Shown: positions 1-6,457 of the stretch, in pieces
Layout: each line of letters begins with the position of its first letter
Position numbering within the stretch: the stretch's first letter is position 1
Assembly: GCA_003133075.1 (NCBI GenBank)
Contig: PKZN01000046.1
Coordinates: 1,736-9,230 of the forward strand
Length of the DNA stretch: 7,495 bases
Direction: 5' to 3'
Origin: Acidimicrobiaceae bacterium
GTDB lineage: Bacteria; Actinomycetota; Acidimicrobiia; Acidimicrobiales; RAAP-2
The notes under the pieces: model-generated
What the model was told of the DNA's origin: nothing
Seen by the model: the letters and a program-made list of their open reading frames with translations, nothing else
Databases searched by the model: none
Made by a program: the position numbers and the translations under genes

Positions 1-567
1 CTGCCGTATTTCCCCATGGACACTGTTCCGCCGCCGCGCATCGAGGACGTCGCGAACTTCTGGTGGCGTCTCTTGAGCTTCGTGATCGACTCGATCATCC
101 TCGCGGTGGCGACGGGCATCCCGGAACACCTGGCGGGTGCCAGTCACACGGCGGCCGCGCTGGTCAGCGTGGCGACGGCGTTCGTCTACTTCACGGCATT
201 TCTCGCATCGGGGAAGAACCAGACGCCCGGGATGATGGTCGTACAGATCCACTGCGTGAACGAGCGAGACCGCGGTCCGGTTGACGCCGCTCATGCGGCG
301 CTGCGGTCCTTGGCGTACTGCCTTTTGGTACTCATTGGCAGCTTCTACACCTACACCCGTCACCTCTATCCCACCCCGGCACAGACCACCGAACAGGCGC
401 ACGACGCGGTCATCGCTCTGTCGCTTTTCATACCGCACTACCTCGATCTGCTCTGGGCCGCGTGGGATCCCAAGCGTCAGACGCTGCACGACAAAGTCGC
501 GCACACCGTGGTGCTGCGACCGAAGAAAGTTGTCCAAGCCCCTCCCGGGGCGCTCGACATGTGGTGA
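1..567 (+). CDS. RDD family integral membrane protein, probably 5'-incomplete
   Basis: A small multi-helix inner-membrane protein of the RDD family, whose members are mostly of unknown function (some are implicated in ion or compatible-solute transport). Numbering from the ATG at 16 gives 183 residues. The family signature is present: R18 and D25 flank the start of the first membrane helix (WWRLLSFVIDSIIL), a QTPG motif sits at 69-72 just after the second helix, and LHDK (157-160) supplies the second aspartate before a TVVLRP end. About four hydrophobic segments lie near 19-38, 45-65, 96-112 and 131-150. The reading frame is open to the left edge (Leu-Pro-Tyr-Phe-Pro before M1) and no ribosome-binding site is visible in the 15 bases before the ATG. 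RDD proteins often carry a proline-rich cytosolic N-terminus, so the true start may lie outside the window. The family call is secure; the role is unknown. Confidence 0.85.
   Translation: MPYFPMDTVPPPRIEDVANFWWRLLSFVIDSIILAVATGIPEHLAGASHTAAALVSVATAFVYFTAFLASGKNQTPGMMVVQIHCVNERDRGPVDAAHAALRSLAYCLLVLIGSFYTYTRHLYPTPAQTTEQAHDAVIALSLFIPHYLDLLWAAWDPKRQTLHDKVAHTVVLRPKKVVQAPPGALDMW
522..551 (-). terminator. Possible terminator hairpin for the glutamate dehydrogenase gene
   Basis: GCCCC (538-542) and GGGGC (547-551) form a perfect 5-bp GC stem with a 4-base TCCC loop. Read on the minus strand, the hairpin begins 17 bases past the dehydrogenase stop and is followed by a pyrimidine- and T-containing stretch (TTGGACAACTTTCTTC). 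The T-run is interrupted, so this is a weak Rho-independent candidate. It lies inside the end of the convergent RDD coding region, the only place available because the two stop codons nearly touch. Confidence 0.3.
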
Positions 568-568
568 C

Positions 569-1843
569 CTAGGGAAAGAGTCCGCGCAACTCCGTGGCTT
601 CGGCGATGCGCTCCACGCCGACAACGAGCGCGGTATCGCGCAACGCCACGCCGAGCTGTTCGTGTCTGATCCAGATGGCATCAAAGGCGTCGTGCATGGT
701 CTTTTCCAAGCGCTGCTGGAACAACTCGGGCTCCCACATGAAACCCTGGAGGTCCTGGGCCCACTCGAAGTACGACGCCACCACGCCACCGGCGTTCGCC
801 AAGACGTCGGGCACGACGGGGATGTTGCGACTCGCCAACACCGTCGCGCCCTCGCCGGTGGTCGGACCATTGGCCGCCTCGACCATCATCGTCGCCGACA
901 TCGACGTCGCCACACTCTCGGTGATCACGCCACCGAGGGCGGCGGGGATCGCGATGTCACTCGGGAGCGCGAAGAGCTCGTCGGCGTGCACCTCTTCGCC
1001 GCCGGGATAGCCCATGATGGATTTCGCTTCGTCGAAGTGCGCGCTCATCTTGTCGTAGTCGATGCCCTCGGGTACGTGAATCGCCCCGTGCACGTCGGCG
1101 AGACCCACGACCTTCATGCCACGTTGGCTGAGGAGTTTGACGAGCGGCGCGCCGACTTTGCCGTATCCCTGGATGACGACGCGCTCGCCCTCGGGTGGTC
1201 GACCGAGTCGGTTCAACAGTGCCACCGTGCAGATCGTCACGCCCAGTGACGTCGCGCCCGCGTGACCGAGCGTGCCGCCGATTGCCAAGGGCTTGCCGGT
1301 GACCACGCCAGGTAGGTTGTGTCCGCGCAGCATCGAGACGGTGTCCATGATCCAGCTCATCACCTGGGGGTCGGTGTTGATGTCGGGGGCCGGGATGTCG
1401 CGGTCGGGCCCAATCATCGGTGCGATCGCGAAGGCGTAGCGACGGGTGAGCCGCTCGAGCTCGGCGTGGGACAACAACGAGGGGTCGACTTTGACGCCAC
1501 CCTTGGCCCCGCCATAAGGAATATTGACGACGGCGCACTTAATTGACATATCCGCACTCAGTGCCGCGATCTCGTCAACACTCACGCTCGGATGGAAGCG
1601 GATCCCGCCCTTGCCGGGGCCGCGAGAGGAGTCGTGCTGAATGCGCCACCCGGTGAACATGTGAATCTCGCCGTTATCCATGCGCACGGGCACCGCTACT
1701 TCGAGGATGCGCTCGGGAGTCACGATCCGGGTGATCATCCCCTCGTCGAGACCGAGCAGGTTCCCCGCTTTTTCAATCAGCGACGTGACCCGGAGCCAGG
1801 GATTGAAGACGTCTGAATCTGCTTCGTGAGGAAGCGTGACCAT
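569..1843 (-). CDS. gdhA: Glutamate dehydrogenase (Glu/Leu/Phe/Val dehydrogenase family, hexameric type)
   Basis: Cytosolic enzyme that reversibly deaminates L-glutamate to 2-oxoglutarate and ammonia using NAD(P), linking nitrogen and carbon metabolism. The 424 residues match the usual length of about 420 for the small hexameric class. The substrate domain has GPGKGGIRFHP with K78, then K102 and the catalytic K114 in PYGGAKGG, followed by D154 in IPAPD. The spacings 24, 12 and 40 equal those of K89, K113, K125 and D165 of the Clostridium symbiosum enzyme. S357 in NAGGVVASYFEW fits the serine that, with K78, holds the glutamate side chain, which argues against a leucine or phenylalanine dehydrogenase. 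The Rossmann motif is GYGKVG (226-231), and D250 at the end of the second strand suggests NAD rather than NADP (inference). The frame stays open 543 bases further upstream, but family homology begins at this ATG, and AAAGG lies about 10 bases before it. It converges on the RDD gene and diverges from the oxidoreductase gene. Confidence 0.95.
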   Translation of the reverse strand: MVTLPHEADSDVFNPWLRVTSLIEKAGNLLGLDEGMITRIVTPERILEVAVPVRMDNGEIHMFTGWRIQHDSSRGPGKGGIRFHPSVSVDEIAALSADMSIKCAVVNIPYGGAKGGVKVDPSLLSHAELERLTRRYAFAIAPMIGPDRDIPAPDINTDPQVMSWIMDTVSMLRGHNLPGVVTGKPLAIGGTLGHAGATSLGVTICTVALLNRLGRPPEGERVVIQGYGKVGAPLVKLLSQRGMKVVGLADVHGAIHVPEGIDYDKMSAHFDEAKSIMGYPGGEEVHADELFALPSDIAIPAALGGVITESVATSMSATMMVEAANGPTTGEGATVLASRNIPVVPDVLANAGGVVASYFEWAQDLQGFMWEPELFQQRLEKTMHDAFDAIWIRHEQLGVALRDTALVVGVERIAEATELRGLFP

Positions 1844-1890
1844 GCGATGCCAGCCTTTAAAAACGGAAAGCGCCGTTGCTTTCAGCCTCC

Positions 1891-1896
1891 AGGTTA
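1891..1896 (-). promoter_or_regulatory. Candidate -10 element for glutamate dehydrogenase
   Basis: Read on the minus strand this is TAACCT, matching the actinobacterial TANNNT -10 pattern. Transcription would start near 1884 and leave a leader of about 40 bases that includes AAAGG. The -35 region is unconvincing (TTG-containing bases near 1911-1918), so this is only a candidate. Confidence 0.3.
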
Positions 1897-1908
1897 CGTG
1901 CGTCACGT
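1896..1908. promoter_or_regulatory. Inverted repeat ACGTG-CGT-CACGT, possible operator
   Basis: Perfect 5-bp arms with a 3-base spacer lie in the divergent intergenic region, directly upstream of the proposed dehydrogenase -10 and so inside its -10/-35 spacer. A regulator bound here would be well placed to control the dehydrogenase and perhaps the divergent oxidoreductase. A dyad this short can also arise by chance, and I do not recognise it as the site of a specific regulator. Confidence 0.3.
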
Positions 1909-1955
1909 CGCTCCAAGGCACCATCGACGGACAATTCGAGGGCGGAAGGTTCCAG

Positions 1956-1961
1956 TACTGT
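1956..1961 (+). promoter_or_regulatory. Candidate -10 element for the LLM oxidoreductase
   Basis: TACTGT fits TANNNT and would place the transcription start near 1968, about 20 bases before the ATG. The leader then just contains the AAAGG ribosome-binding site (1977-1981, six bases before the ATG). No good -35 hexamer is visible. Confidence 0.35.
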
Positions 1962-1987
1962 GACACTCGGATGAAGAAAGGTCGAGG

Positions 1988-3034
1988 ATGAAGATAACGA
2001 CGGCACTGAGTTACTCGGGCGGCTTCAAAGAGGCGGCCCGCAATGTGGTCGAGATGGAACAGGCCGGCCTCGACCTGGTCTGGGTCGCCGAGGCCTACGG
2101 TTTCGACAGCCCCTCCTTGATGGGATATCTCGCCGCGCTCACCGAGCGCGTGGAGATCGGCGCCGCGATCTTGCCGATCTACACCCGTACCCCAACGTTG
2201 CTCGCCATGACCGCGGCGGGTATCGACGCACTCAGCGACGGTCGGTTTCATTTGGGCCTCGGGGCGTCGGGACCGCAGGTGATTGAGGGATTTCACGGTG
2301 TTCCCTACACCAACCCGCTCGGGCGCACCCGCGAGATCGTCGAGATCTGTCGCGACGTATGGAAGCGCGAGGCACCGCTCGTGCACGAAGGCAAGAACTT
2401 CACGCTGCCGTTGCCCGCAGGTCAGGGCACCGGGCTCGGCAAGCCTTTAAAGATCATCGCTCACCCCGTGCGCAGTGCGATTCCTATCTGGATTGCGTCG
2501 CTCGGTGAGAAGAACGTGGCCATGACCGCCGAGATTGCCGACGGGTGGCTGCCGATCTTCTTCATCCCCGAACGCGCCCGCGAGGTCTGGGGCGACGCGC
2601 TCGACACTGGTGCGGCCAAGCGCGATGCGTCACTCGGGGAGTTAATGATCTCTGCCGGGGGACTCCTCGCGATCGGGGAGGGCGAGGACGTGACGAATCT
2701 TCGTGAACTCCAGCGGCCGGCGGTCGCGCTCTACGTTGGCGGCATGGGCGCCAAGGGGAAGAACTTCTATAACGAACTCGCGATTCGCTACGGGTTCGAA
2801 AAGGAAGCGGAGATTATCCAGGACCTCTACCTGGCCGGAAACAAGAAAGAGGCCGAAGCGGCGGTGCCCGAGGAGTTCCTCGAGCTCACGACGCTTTGTG
2901 GTCCGCTCAGTTACGTGAACGAGCGCGTTAAGGCCTTTAAGGCAGCGGGCGTTACTCACCTGCAGGTCCACCCGATTCCCTTGGGGGACCAAACGAACGC
3001 GTCTCTCATCGGGGCCGTCAAGGAGATGGCGTAA
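1988..3034 (+). CDS. LLM class, probably F420-dependent, oxidoreductase
   Basis: Predicted cytosolic oxidoreductase of the luciferase-like TIM-barrel superfamily. Such enzymes move a hydride between coenzyme F420 (sometimes FMN) and an organic substrate, which cannot be inferred here. The 348 residues are full family length. Recognisable parts are the first strand and helix (MKITTALSYSGGFKEAARNV), the AGLDLVWVAEAYGFDS segment at 26-41, TRTPTLLAMTAAGIDALSDG at 66-85, RFHLGLGASGPQVIEGFHG at 86-104, PIWIASLGEKNVAMTAEIADGW at 166-187 (shown as one conserved block), and a C-terminal THLQVHP strand. The pattern resembles the mycobacterial Rv3520c-type subgroup, recalled rather than searched. AAAGG six bases upstream fixes the ATG. 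The gene is divergent from glutamate dehydrogenase and followed by 188 bp before the next gene, so it looks monocistronic. The superfamily is certain; the cofactor is likely F420; the substrate is unknown. Confidence 0.93.
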   Translation: MKITTALSYSGGFKEAARNVVEMEQAGLDLVWVAEAYGFDSPSLMGYLAALTERVEIGAAILPIYTRTPTLLAMTAAGIDALSDGRFHLGLGASGPQVIEGFHGVPYTNPLGRTREIVEICRDVWKREAPLVHEGKNFTLPLPAGQGTGLGKPLKIIAHPVRSAIPIWIASLGEKNVAMTAEIADGWLPIFFIPERAREVWGDALDTGAAKRDASLGELMISAGGLLAIGEGEDVTNLRELQRPAVALYVGGMGAKGKNFYNELAIRYGFEKEAEIIQDLYLAGNKKEAEAAVPEEFLELTTLCGPLSYVNERVKAFKAAGVTHLQVHPIPLGDQTNASLIGAVKEMA

Positions 3035-3038
3035 CGAC

Positions 3039-3057
3039 ATCGCAACGGGCTTGCGGT
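3039..3057 (+). terminator. Weak hairpin after the LLM oxidoreductase
   Basis: CGCAA (3041-3045) pairs with TTGCG (3051-3055) around a CGGGC loop. One further T-G and one A-T pair extend the stem outward. It starts five bases past the stop codon, where a terminator would be expected, but only a scattered T-containing stretch (GTTCGCTTGATTT) follows. It could aid termination or be chance. Confidence 0.3.
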
Positions 3058-3210
3058 TCGCTTGATTTGCGCCGTCAACCCTTGGACCGTCGATAGGAAT
3101 TCGAGAGCATCGCAAGGAACGTTCGGGAATTACTCTTCAACGACTCCACGGGTTGCGCGTCGTGCAGCAGCGGTGGATCACGCTCAGCGCTCGACGGCGG
3201 TGTCGCGATG

Positions 3211-3216
3211 TAGGCT
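3211..3216 (+). promoter_or_regulatory. Candidate -10 for the 951-residue secreted protein, suggesting a leaderless transcript
   Basis: TAGGCT fits TANNNT and ends six bases before the ATG at 3223, so transcription would start at or next to the A of the start codon. The sequence just upstream lacks a real Shine-Dalgarno site (only AGG at 3212-3214). Leaderless mRNAs with this geometry are common in actinobacteria. No strong -35 is visible. Confidence 0.4.
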
Positions 3217-3222
3217 CCGCGA

Positions 3223-6078
3223 ATGAAAATCCGCGTGACGTTGGTGATGGCGCTACTGATTGGCCTACTGACGGTAGCCATGCCCGCCGGGGCGAGTGGC
3301 GACCAGAATTTTTCTGGAACCTGGAACACGACGTACTACTGCAAGGCCGGGTGGTGCGCGGGGGAGTCATTCCCATCAAACGGCGTGGTCTTCGTCCAGG
3401 CCGAAGGTTCGTCGAAGGTATACAACGGGACGGGTGGATTCGTCGGGAACGTCTCCGGTCGAACACTCTCCTTCACGGGAGCCGACGGGTCCTACACCTT
3501 CACTGAGGTCCTCACGTTGTCCGCGGATGGCAATTCTTATAAGGGGCCCGACAAGGACTCCAACGGCACCTCCGGCACGGTCATCGGAACCCGAGTGGCC
3601 CCACCCGCATCGATGTCCATCACGCTCACTGGCGTGCGAAGTCCGTCGAACTCCGTGACGGTCACGATGACCCTCAATAACACCGGCACCAGCGACATCT
3701 CCGGCTTGAGTTTCACCGATCCCACCGGTCTCGAAAACGATGGTGTCGCACTCGCAAACGGCAACATCGGACCGACCCAGTCGGGCCTTACGCTTACTTC
3801 GGGTCCTACTCCGGCGCTGCCCACGTCCCTGCCCGCCAACGGTCCGCCGGTGGTCATCCGCTACACCTACGCGGCCACAACGTCGGGTGACGCCGTCCTC
3901 GTCGCGAACGCTACCGGCACCGATCCCAGCGGCAGTCCCGTCACGGACAAAGCGGCCGTGACCGTCGACGTGACGGAAGCACCGGCCACCGCAGCCGACT
4001 ACCGGAAACTCGTCACCTCCGTGATCCTTGACGCCGACTCCGTCACCGCCCAGGCCCAAAACGCGATCGCCAACACCGAGGCGAGCGGCCTCGCGACGGC
4101 CCTTGGGCTCGCCGGCGCGTCGCCGGGTCAACAGGCCGCCGCCATCCAATTCGGCCTCCCACCCCAAATGGGCTCGCTGATTGGCACCGTCAAGAGCAGC
4201 GACTTCAGCCTCTGGGTCGGCAACTACTACACCACGCTCGACGCTGATCTCAGTGGGGGCGTAACGTACCTCGGCAAGACGGGAACAGCGCTGGCGACGC
4301 AGTTGCTCGAAACCGCGACGGACCCTCAAGCTCGATCGGCTCTACTCGGACGACTCTGGGATGGGCTCGAGGCGCTTCCCGCGAAGACCCAGGCAGCGCT
4401 CGCTTCACAAGCCCCGAACCTCGGCTACTTCGGCCAGGCCCTCGCCGCCAGTCTCACGCCCCAGGGTCAAGACAACTGGGTGAACGACGGCGTGGCCAAT
4501 CTCAAAAGCCTCGAGACGAACGTGGGATACGCAGTAGACGGATTTCCCGCGGTCGTGGCGGCCGATGACGCCGCGTACAAGAAAGACCCGACGGCGTACC
4601 TCAACGCGAACTCGAAACACTACGCCGACGCGACCTACGGGTTGGTGAAGGCCGAATTGGCCACCCTCCTCGGTGCCGGCATTGCGTCGGGTGCCGGCGC
4701 GGCGGCTAAGGCCGGCTACGGCGCGCTCGCGGGCGGCGGCGAAGTCGTCGACGCCACGCTCGCGGCGGCGGTCGAATCTTCGGCACCCGTGGCCGCCGAC
4801 TCCACCGCCGCACTCATCTCAAAGGCCGAAGTCGCGACGTCCCAGTTCCAGACCCTCTCGGAGGGCACACCGCTCGTCGTCGACGATGCAGCCCAAATGG
4901 GCGGCATGTTACCCGGGGACCAGGACGGGGTCCAGAAGGCGCTCAAATACATCTACAAGAAGTTCGGCGTCCAACTCGAACTCGGCGTACGAACCAGTGA
5001 ACCACTCTCGACCGGCATCGATGGTTCGCCCAAGCTCAGCTTCATGAAACCGAAGGCCGTGAGTGCGATGGACATGTTGATCGGCGGCCCATCAGAGATC
5101 GCCGCCTACAGCGCGCCGGGCGAAGCCGCCAGCGGCCAGGTCTTTCAGGGCGGGGTCACGACGGTCTTCAAGCCGGTGCCGATCCCCGACGCCGAACTCG
5201 CCGCGATCGCTGAGACCAATCCCGCGTTCGCGTCGCAGTATTCGTTGCGCCTCGCGTCCCAAACCAAACTTTGGAACGAGTACCAGGATGCCAATTCCAC
5301 GCTGCGCGTGCTGGTTCAAGGTTCGGCGGAGAACAAAGGCGGGGTGACGGCGATTACGAGCGTCGGCGGCTACCCCGTTCCCCCGCCACCCGCCGGGGCG
5401 CAGCCGTTGGTCTACCTGGAACAACTGGACCAGCCCGCGTTCGTAGAACAGTTCGGTCTCACCTCGGATCAGGCCCAGGCCCTTAAGACGTCGCTCACTA
5501 AATCACCCGGTGCGGTGCAGGTCAACTACATCGCCCGAACGAATCCGGACGGTAGCATCAGCTTCTTCGACGGACTCCAAAACAACATTCCTTACGTGAG
5601 TGACCTCGATCTGCAGTACATCCGGCCCGCCGATGGTGCCTCGTGGCCCGCTGGACAGCAGTCCCAGATCGAACTTGAATTCAGGAACCAGCTCGAGAAG
5701 AACGTGTCACGGCTGCCGAACCATGGCGCGAGCGGTTCGGCGACGGACCTTCCTGCGAAAGATATCCAGGTCGCCGACAGTTTCGTGATGGCAACGACAA
5801 ACCCGGATGTCGCCGAAGCCGTCGCGAACAATCTCGCTCAGCGCTACGCCAGTCAAGCCGCCATCTTCTCGAGCAATGCCGCTCGCCTTGAGGCACTTGC
5901 GGCTCAGGTCTCAGACCCCGCTGAAGCCAAGGCCCTTCTGGCTCAGGCCGCCGTCTATCGAGAGACCGCCGCCAAGTTCGCGCAGGTCGACGCTGCCTAC
6001 CTGTTGGCGAAGTATCCGCCGGGCGAAAAGATCATCGTCATCAAGCTTGGTGACGTGCGCGTCGGATACGGCCCGTAG
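3223..6078 (+). CDS. Large secreted protein with DUF11-like domain and ExoY/CyaA-like nucleotidyl cyclase C-terminus
   Basis: A 951-residue exported protein of unproven function. Residues 1-24 form a signal peptide (K2, R4, a hydrophobic core to M20, AGA before the cleavage point). Residues 27-125 are beta-rich and hold the only cysteines, C40 and C45, a likely disulfide. Residues 127-250 look like a DUF11/CARDB-type beta-sandwich (strand pattern SITLTG, VTVTMTLNNTG, VIRYTYAA, AAVTVDV). Residues 258-545 are Ala-rich and helical, with a Gly/Ala stretch at 480-506 that might contact membrane. From about 550 the sequence resembles the adenylate cyclase toxin fold: R590-x3-P-x-S-T, K604 and K611, FKP at 649-651, D794-L-D796, an ELEFRN helix at 817-822, then N-H834-G. 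These occur in the order of CyaA R41, K58, K65, D188/D190 and H298. The equivalents of E301 and N304 after the histidine are absent, so activity is doubtful. Residues 860-930 form a helical tail. The nearest alternative is an inactive or structural secreted protein. The reading frame and export are secure; the cyclase resemblance is fairly likely. Confidence 0.93.
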   Translation: MKIRVTLVMALLIGLLTVAMPAGASGDQNFSGTWNTTYYCKAGWCAGESFPSNGVVFVQAEGSSKVYNGTGGFVGNVSGRTLSFTGADGSYTFTEVLTLSADGNSYKGPDKDSNGTSGTVIGTRVAPPASMSITLTGVRSPSNSVTVTMTLNNTGTSDISGLSFTDPTGLENDGVALANGNIGPTQSGLTLTSGPTPALPTSLPANGPPVVIRYTYAATTSGDAVLVANATGTDPSGSPVTDKAAVTVDVTEAPATAADYRKLVTSVILDADSVTAQAQNAIANTEASGLATALGLAGASPGQQAAAIQFGLPPQMGSLIGTVKSSDFSLWVGNYYTTLDADLSGGVTYLGKTGTALATQLLETATDPQARSALLGRLWDGLEALPAKTQAALASQAPNLGYFGQALAASLTPQGQDNWVNDGVANLKSLETNVGYAVDGFPAVVAADDAAYKKDPTAYLNANSKHYADATYGLVKAELATLLGAGIASGAGAAAKAGYGALAGGGEVVDATLAAAVESSAPVAADSTAALISKAEVATSQFQTLSEGTPLVVDDAAQMGGMLPGDQDGVQKALKYIYKKFGVQLELGVRTSEPLSTGIDGSPKLSFMKPKAVSAMDMLIGGPSEIAAYSAPGEAASGQVFQGGVTTVFKPVPIPDAELAAIAETNPAFASQYSLRLASQTKLWNEYQDANSTLRVLVQGSAENKGGVTAITSVGGYPVPPPPAGAQPLVYLEQLDQPAFVEQFGLTSDQAQALKTSLTKSPGAVQVNYIARTNPDGSISFFDGLQNNIPYVSDLDLQYIRPADGASWPAGQQSQIELEFRNQLEKNVSRLPNHGASGSATDLPAKDIQVADSFVMATTNPDVAEAVANNLAQRYASQAAIFSSNAARLEALAAQVSDPAEAKALLAQAAVYRETAAKFAQVDAAYLLAKYPPGEKIIVIKLGDVRVGYGP
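4870..5772 (+). other. Region encoding the ExoY/CyaA/edema-factor-like domain (residues about 550-850)
   Basis: Sub-region of the 951-residue protein. It opens with a helix and strand (DGVQKALKYIYKKFGVQLEL) leading to R590, as in the first helix and strand of the toxin cyclases. The P, S and T at +4, +6 and +7 from R590 match CyaA R41 and its followers. K604 and K611 keep the seven-residue interval of CyaA K58 and K65. D794-x-D796 is the candidate two-metal aspartate pair. IELEFRNQL (816-824) resembles the FELEVRNAL helix of CyaA that leads to its catalytic histidine, and NHG (833-835) follows. The D796-to-H834 gap of 38 residues is much shorter than the roughly 80-110 in EF and CyaA, so the intervening helical part is reduced. 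The alignment was done by eye against remembered sequences. Confidence 0.6.
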
Positions 6079-6300
6079 AGCTTTTCCGATTCGAGTGAGG
6101 AACCGCGTTACAGGACCGCTCCACAACAAACTCGACGAGATTCTCCGGGCATCCAATTGCCGAGCGGTTCGCGGGTCGTCTGGGGGAGTCACCGCCGAAC
6201 GAAGGTGCCGACTTTCCTCGCCGAATGTGGAACCGTCGTGGCACCACGAAGAAAAGAAGGATCGGTGGGGAATCGAGGACTTCCGCATGACTCCTCAATC

Positions 6301-6390
6301 ATGTGGTGGATCTCGATGATCGGACTCATCGTCGGGCCTTCGTCCGGATACGTCGCCGCGAAATCAAGTCATCAACTTGGGTTCTCGTAG
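6301..6390 (+). CDS. Possible small hydrophobic peptide ORF (29 residues), doubtful
   Basis: ATG to TAG encodes 29 residues beginning MWWISMIGLIVGPSSGYVAA, a hydrophobic start followed by a polar tail. The beginning faintly resembles the first helix of GlsB/YeaQ-type small membrane proteins, which are about 80 residues long, so a remnant is conceivable. No ribosome-binding site precedes this ATG: the GAGGA at 6275-6279 is spaced instead for an out-of-frame ATG at 6287 that makes only ten residues. It may well be non-coding. Confidence 0.12.
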   Translation: MWWISMIGLIVGPSSGYVAAKSSHQLGFS

Positions 6391-6408
6391 TGAAATAAAA
6401 GTTATACA
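6377..6408 (+). promoter_or_regulatory. Candidate promoter for the downstream secreted protein
   Basis: The AT-rich island contains TTGGGT (6377-6382) as a possible -35 and TTATAC/TATACA (6402-6408) as a possible -10. The 19-20 base spacer is longer than ideal, so only the -10 is reasonably credible. Transcription would start near 6415, giving a leader of roughly 43 bases before the TTG at 6458. Confidence 0.3.
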
Positions 6409-6457
6409 CAAAGTAGCGTCATTCACATCTTCCACCCGAATTAGGAAATGAGTCGCG

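Larger units (their letters stand above)
6079..6457. other. 379-bp spacer between the two secreted-protein genes
   Basis: I see no convincing gene here. There is an imperfect dyad, GGTGCC (6204-6209) with GGCACC (6240-6245), with a further GAC/GTC pairing after a two-base bulge. It has no T-run on either side, so it is not a classical terminator. A 29-codon open frame lies at 6301-6390 (described separately). From about 6361 to 6425 the base composition drops sharply: 6391-6420 has only 9 G/C in 30 bases, which fits a promoter region for the downstream gene. No clear terminator for the 951-residue gene was found. Confidence 0.6.

Noticed and set aside
281..1249. 322-codon plus-strand open frame
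   Set aside because: It lies across the RDD end and opposite the dehydrogenase. The translation is Arg/His-rich, low-complexity shadow sequence with no domain.
1844..2386. Minus-strand frame of the dehydrogenase remains open 181 codons upstream of its ATG
   Set aside because: This part overlaps the start of the oxidoreductase gene on the other strand and has no glutamate dehydrogenase similarity. The family N-terminus begins at the ATG at 1843, with AAAGG before it.
3376..4329. 317-codon minus-strand open frame
   Set aside because: It is antisense to the 951-residue gene, with an Arg/Gly-rich composition typical of a shadow frame in GC-rich DNA.
6036..6055. Hairpin CGTCATC/GGTGACG around AAGCTT near the end of the 951-residue gene
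   Set aside because: It is inside the coding sequence, 21 bases before the stop codon, and no T-run follows, so it does not qualify as a terminator.
6204..6245. Dyad GGTGCC/GGCACC in the spacer
   Set aside because: It has a long 22-base loop and a bulge, with no T-run on either strand. It is recorded only as part of the spacer description.
6157..6390. 77-codon plus-strand open frame from a TTG
   Set aside because: It has no ribosome-binding site and its first half has no recognisable pattern. Only the last 29 codons look even faintly like a peptide, and these are listed separately at low confidence.
6402..6410. Replication origin suggested by a DnaA-box-like 9-mer
   Set aside because: There is a single box, with no dnaA, dnaN, box cluster or iterons nearby. 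A chance match in an AT-rich patch is quite possible.
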